64,000 bases of DNA from Piliocolobus tephrosceles. Its lineage: Eukaryota > Chordata > Mammalia > Primates > Cercopithecidae. The position numbers were made by a program, and so were the translations under genes. Of the stretch, positions 60,455 through 64,000 are shown one piece after another (within the stretch, counting starts at the first letter, position 1; every line of letters begins with the position of its first letter). The DNA is taken from contig NC_045436.1 in NCBI RefSeq assembly GCF_002776525.5, forward strand, positions 11,353,294 to 11,417,293, in the 5' to 3' direction. The notes under the pieces were generated by a model. The model saw nothing but the letters and a program-made list of their open reading frames with translations. It made no database searches and had not been told where the DNA came from.

Positions 60455-60680
60455 TACTATCTATAGTTTTCAATTTACGATGGTGGTGTGGTGTCTCTGC
60501 AATCCAAGGTGGTGGGAGTGTAGGAAGGTTATAATTGATAGGAGCACAAATAGACTTTGAGGATGTTAGAAATGTTCATTTTCTTGATCTGCGTTCTTGC
60601 TACACAGTTTCTTATTTTGTAAAATTCATTGAGGTTTACGTATACAATATGCATACTTGTTTGCAGATGGGTTGCCCTGA

Positions 60681-61289
60681 ATAGATAGTTTAAAATTTTT
60701 GCATAGAAAGACTAGCATTAAACAGATTGAAAAGGTAAGAATGTGTATCTCTCTAAGATAGAGTCCATCATCCTCTCACCTATTTCAGAGATTGTATGAC
60801 TAGAATTAGTATTCAATGAGATGTTAGGCAGTGTCTGAAAAGAAGCTATGTATTCCTATATCTTCTACTTGATGAGCTACCATTAATATTCTCATATTAA
60901 AAACAATGAGAAACTTCAGAGAAAGCATAGCTATTTTATATTGTAAACTTAGAATTTCCCAAAACTAATAGTGGAATATTAGCTCCTGTATATTCTCTCC
61001 AAATACCTAGAAGAATTTAATATTTAAAAATTTTTGAGAAATACTTTACTTCCTAAAGTATTCTAAAATGTTATGAACTAAGAAGTAAGCTATAGATTAC
61101 CATAGCAGTTCACAAACTCCTCCTGTCCTATAGGCTCCAGTTGAAAACCCAAAATAAGCCCTAACTTTTATAACTAATTGTTGTTATTCCTGCTTCTCAC
61201 AGTCAGGTATAAATAAACTATGATTTTCTATACATCAATTCAGTATTTGAATAACTATTCATTTGCATCATTTAAAAACTGGACCTCAG
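60681..61289. other. AT-rich unique sequence
   Basis: No gene or named repeat recognised. Confidence 0.45.
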
Positions 61290-61574
61290 CTCCAGCCTAG
61301 TTTTCATTCTCTCCTGTAAGGCCCTGATTTGCCCCCTCTGGCTCACTCTGCTGTAGCCACAGTGGACTTCTAGTAGTTTTTGAAACAAACCAGGCACCCC
61401 TCTTTCCTACCTGGGACATTTGTACATGCTGCTCTTATTGTGTGTGTCTTCCTCACAATTTCATATGTCCTGCCCTCTTACCTCCTACACTGCCTTGAAT
61501 CAAATGTCACCTTTTCAATAAGGCCTTACAATATAAAATTGCAAATGGTCAATCTTCTTTATAGCCACTTTTCT
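61290..61574. mobile_element. L2 fragment, left part
   Basis: CCTTGAATCAAATGTCACCT followed by TTCAATAAGGCCTTACAA is the well-preserved L2 3' region. It continues after the L1 insertion at 63365 with CATGTTTCTCCCTAGCATGT and CACATAGCACATTTATC. The orientation relative to the L2 consensus was not settled. Confidence 0.6.
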
Positions 61575-61861
61575 TTTGTTTCTTGAGATGGAGTCTCTCT
61601 CTGTTGCCAGGCTGGAATACAGTGATACGAACTCAGCTCACTGCAACCTCCGGCTCCCAGGTTCAAACGATTCTCTTGACTCAGCCTCCTGAGTAGCTGG
61701 GACTACAGGTGCCACACCATACCTAGCTAATATTTGTATTTTTAGTAGAGACGAGGTTTCACTATGTTAGCCAGAATGGTCTCGATCTCTTGACCTTGTG
61801 ATCCACCCACCTCAGCCTCCCAAAGTGCTGGGATTACAGGCATGAGCCACCACGCTGAGCC
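61575..61861 (-). mobile_element. Alu (S/Y-like), antisense, inside the L1 insertion unit
   Basis: The Alu runs from a very short tail (TTTGTTTCTTGAGATGG) to ACCACGCTGAGCC. No target duplication of its own could be identified, while the outer 15-base duplication directly touches its tail. Confidence 0.93.
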
Positions 61862-61902
61862 TATGTTTTTTTTTTTTTTTTTAATTCGAAAATTCAGCTA
61901 TA

Positions 61903-61905
<3 letters not shown>

Positions 61906-61938
<33 letters not shown>
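61906..61938. repeat. (CT)n microsatellite at the L1 tail
   Basis: Sixteen CT units lie directly against the L1 3' UTR end, in the place of the L1 A-tail. Confidence 0.95.
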
Positions 61939-61943
<5 letters not shown>

Positions 61944-63022
61944 TTATACTTTAAGTTCTAGGATACATGTGCAGAATGTGCAGGTTTGTTACATAGGTAA
62001 ACACGTGGTGGTTTGCTACACCCATCAATCCATCATCTACATTAGCTATTTCTCCTAATGCTATCCCTCCCCTTGCATCCCAGCCCCCAACAGGTTCTGG
62101 TGTGTGATGTTCCCCTCCCTATGCCCATATGTTCTCATTGTTCAGGTCCCACTTATGAGTGAGAACATGCAGTGTTTGGTTTTCTGTTCCTGTGTTAATT
62201 TGCTGAGAATGATGGTTTCCCGCTTCATCCATGTCCCTGCAAAGGACATGAACTCATTCTTTTTTAGAGCTGCATAGTATTCCACGGTGTATATGTGCCA
62301 CATTTTCTTTATTCAGTCTAACATTTATGGGCATGTGGGTTGGTTCCAAGTCTTTGCTATTGTGAATAGTGCTGCAATAAACATACGTGTGCATGTGTCT
62401 TTATAGTAGAATGATTTATAATTCTTTGGATATATACCCACTAATGGGATGGCTGGGTCAAATGGTATTTCTAGTTCTAGATCCTTGAGAAATCACCACA
62501 CTGTCTTCCGCAATGGCTGAACCAATTTACACTCCCACCAACAGTGTAAAAGTGTTCCTGCACCTCCACATCCTCCCCAGCATCTGCTGTTTCCTGACTT
62601 TTTAATGATCTTCTAACTGGCATTAGATGGTATCTCATTGTGGTTTTGATTTGCATTTCTCTAAGGTCCAGTGATGAAGAGCTTTTTTTCATATGTTTGT
62701 TGGCCACATAAATGTCTTCTTTTGAAAAGTGTCTGTTCATATTCTTTGCTCAGTTTTTGATGGGGCTGTTGGTTTTTTCTTGTAGATTTGTTTAAGTTCT
62801 TTGTATATTGTTGATATTAGCCCTTTGACAAATGGATAGATGGCAAAATTTTTCTCCCATTCTGTAGGTTGCCTGTTCACTCTGATGATAGTCTCTTTTG
62901 CTGTGCAGAAACTCTTCAGTTTAATTAGATCCCATTTGTCAATTTTGGCTTTTGTTGCCATTGCTTTTGTTGTTTTAGTCATGAAGTTTTAGTCCATGCC
63001 TATGTCCTGAATGGTATTGCCC
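61939..63022 (-). mobile_element. L1 3' portion, antisense
   Basis: Antisense L1 3' UTR (ACTTTAAGTTCTAGGATACA) and late ORF2, up to the sequence encoding NTIQD (antisense CCTGAATGGTATTGCC). Frames at 62477-62740 and 62737-62982 hold the ORF2 C-terminal region (HMKKSSSSL, KIDKWDLIKLKSFCTAKE). It is moderately young by appearance. Confidence 0.95.
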
Positions 63023-63349
63023 AAAGGCATCATGCTACCTGACTTCAAACTATACTACAAGCCTACAGTAACCAAAAAAGCATGGTACTGGTACCAAAAC
63101 AGATATATAGACCAATGGAACAGAACAGAGGCCTCAGGAATAATACCACACATCTACAACCATCTGATCTCTAACAAACCTGACAAAAACAAGCAATGGT
63201 GAAGGAATTCCCTGTTTAACAAATGATGCTGGGAAAACTGGCTAGCTATATGCAGGAAACTGAAATCAGACCCCTTCCTTACACCTTATAGAAAAATTAA
63301 CACAAGATGGATTAAAGATGTAAATGTAAGACAAAAACCATAAAAATCC
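63023..63349 (+). mobile_element. Inverted 5' part of the same L1
   Basis: Sense ORF2 sequence encoding GIMLPDFKLYYK through WIKDVNV and a final AAACCATAAAAATCC. These residues directly precede the part encoded by 61939-63022, with only a few codons lost between them. This is the hallmark of twin-primed L1 insertion. Confidence 0.93.
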
Positions 63350-63405
63350 TATAGCCACTTTTCTGCTCCATGTTTCTCCCTAGCATGTCTCACAATCTCA
63401 CATAG

Positions 63406-63572
63406 CACATTTATCGTTATATATGTATAATGATATCTATATCTATAAATATCTATAATGATATAAATATATATCTATATGTAAATATATAATTATATAA
63501 ATTATATAGCTATATATCTGTAATTGTATATAATTATTTGTGTGGATATAGATATATATCATTATACATATA
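63406..63572. repeat. AT-rich simple repeat
   Basis: TATATA, TCTATA and TAATGA units dominate, with several short palindromes. Confidence 0.85.
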
Positions 63573-63853
63573 TAATGTGTGTACCAACCACATTAATGAA
63601 AAAATGAGAAATATTATACAATCATTTTAATGTATATGGGAGAAAATGATAAAATTTAACAGTCATTCATGATACAGACTCTTTGCAAACCAAGAATAAA
63701 ATGAAACTTTTTTAATTTGCAAAGAAATAATACAATAGTAAATACCATATTAAATGATAAATATATTAAAATATTTTCTCCCACAAATAATACAATAATT
63801 ACAACTGCCCACTCTTATTATTTCATTTAAAACTATGCTGGTGGTTAAAGACC
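63573..63853 (+). repeat. Direct repeat, copy 2 (L1M-derived)
   Basis: Homologous to 58187-58465 over about 280 bases in the same orientation. It is flanked on both sides by AT-rich simple sequence, which hides the exact breakpoints. Confidence 0.85.
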
Positions 63854-63939
63854 AATTATATATATATAATTATATATATGATTTTATTATATATAATTTT
63901 ATTTTATATATCATTTTATTTCATAAATACATTTGTGTG
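63854..63939. repeat. AT-rich simple repeat
   Basis: TATATATA blocks with TTTTATT interruptions. Confidence 0.85.
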
Positions 63940-64000
63940 ACCTCAGAGCAAAAACTCACTCATCACTAAAGCCCAAGCCATTTATGAGGGATGTACCCCG
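63940..64000 (-). mobile_element. MaLR LTR (MST-like), antisense, cut by the window end
   Basis: AAAACTCACTCATCACTAAA and AAGCCATTTATGAGGGATG match the antisense middle of MST-type LTRs. The rest lies beyond the window. Confidence 0.6.

Larger units (their letters stand above)
57975..60680 (+). mobile_element. Old L1M, right part: ORF2 to 3' UTR, sense
   Basis: Landmarks in order are ACATTACAAGAAAGAAAAAT, a damaged RT region, a C-terminal region (AAATGGACAATAAATGCATA, AATACCCAAATGTCCCTGAA) and a 3' UTR (ATAGACTTTGAGGATGTTAG, TACGTATACAATATGCATAC). It continues the fragment at 53606-54181. An AluY interrupts it at 60150. No frame survives. Confidence 0.75.
61575..63349 (-). mobile_element. 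L1 insertion unit with Alu, (CT)n and inverted 5' end
   Basis: The 15-base TATAGCCACTTTTCT lies at 61560-61574 and, identically, at 63350-63364, so everything between is one insertion unit or later additions to it. The order on the plus strand is antisense Alu, T17, 23 bases of unknown origin, (CT)n, antisense L1 3' part, and sense (inverted) L1 5' part. Total length is 1775 bases. Confidence 0.9.

Overview
This window reads as non-coding nuclear DNA from a primate, most likely human or a close relative. It contains Alu elements of J-, S- and Y-like types, primate-type L1 copies, MADE1 mariner miniatures, MaLR LTRs, MIR and L2 remnants, many microsatellites, very little CpG outside young repeats, and no intact cellular gene. 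Family names come from recognition of consensus features by eye; no database was searched, so subfamily labels are approximate. Whether the window is intergenic or intronic cannot be decided.

Layout. 0-12 kb is AT-rich unique DNA with two Alus, an old L1 3' end, a 411-base pyrimidine tract, a MaLR LTR and a decayed, minus-strand fragment of a membrane acyltransferase gene (OACYL/NRF-6 type, 6.6-7.5 kb), which is itself split by an A-tailed insert. 12.1-13.9 kb is a 5'-truncated sense L1. 14-21.8 kb is mostly unique DNA with MIR pieces and a (GA)n tract. 21.87-28.63 kb is a full-length-size but dead L1 on the minus strand carrying an antisense Alu. 29.83 kb is a MADE1 hairpin, and 30.1-30.7 kb a composite of two Alus. 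31.2-37.7 kb is a patchwork of old L1 pieces with an inverted, rearranged duplication, one Alu and two MaLR LTRs in opposite orientations. 37.7-49.7 kb is mostly unique, with an L1 3' end, three Alus, MER5A and MIR. 49.9-60.7 kb is a deep repeat nest: L1ME, a chimeric L1PB-like copy, and an old L1 split by a minus-strand L1 that in turn holds a 2.1-kb solo LTR and a second MADE1. 61.5-63.4 kb is an L1 insertion with an inverted 5' end and an Alu inside its target-site duplication, followed by a second copy of an old L1 segment and the start of another MaLR LTR.

No genes work together here. The value of the window lies in its insertion history: at least six insertions have target-site duplications that can be read directly, and several local rearrangements (inverted blocks, a 280-bp direct duplication, a possible L1 3' transduction) are not explained by simple insertion. 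I found no support for a new biological system.
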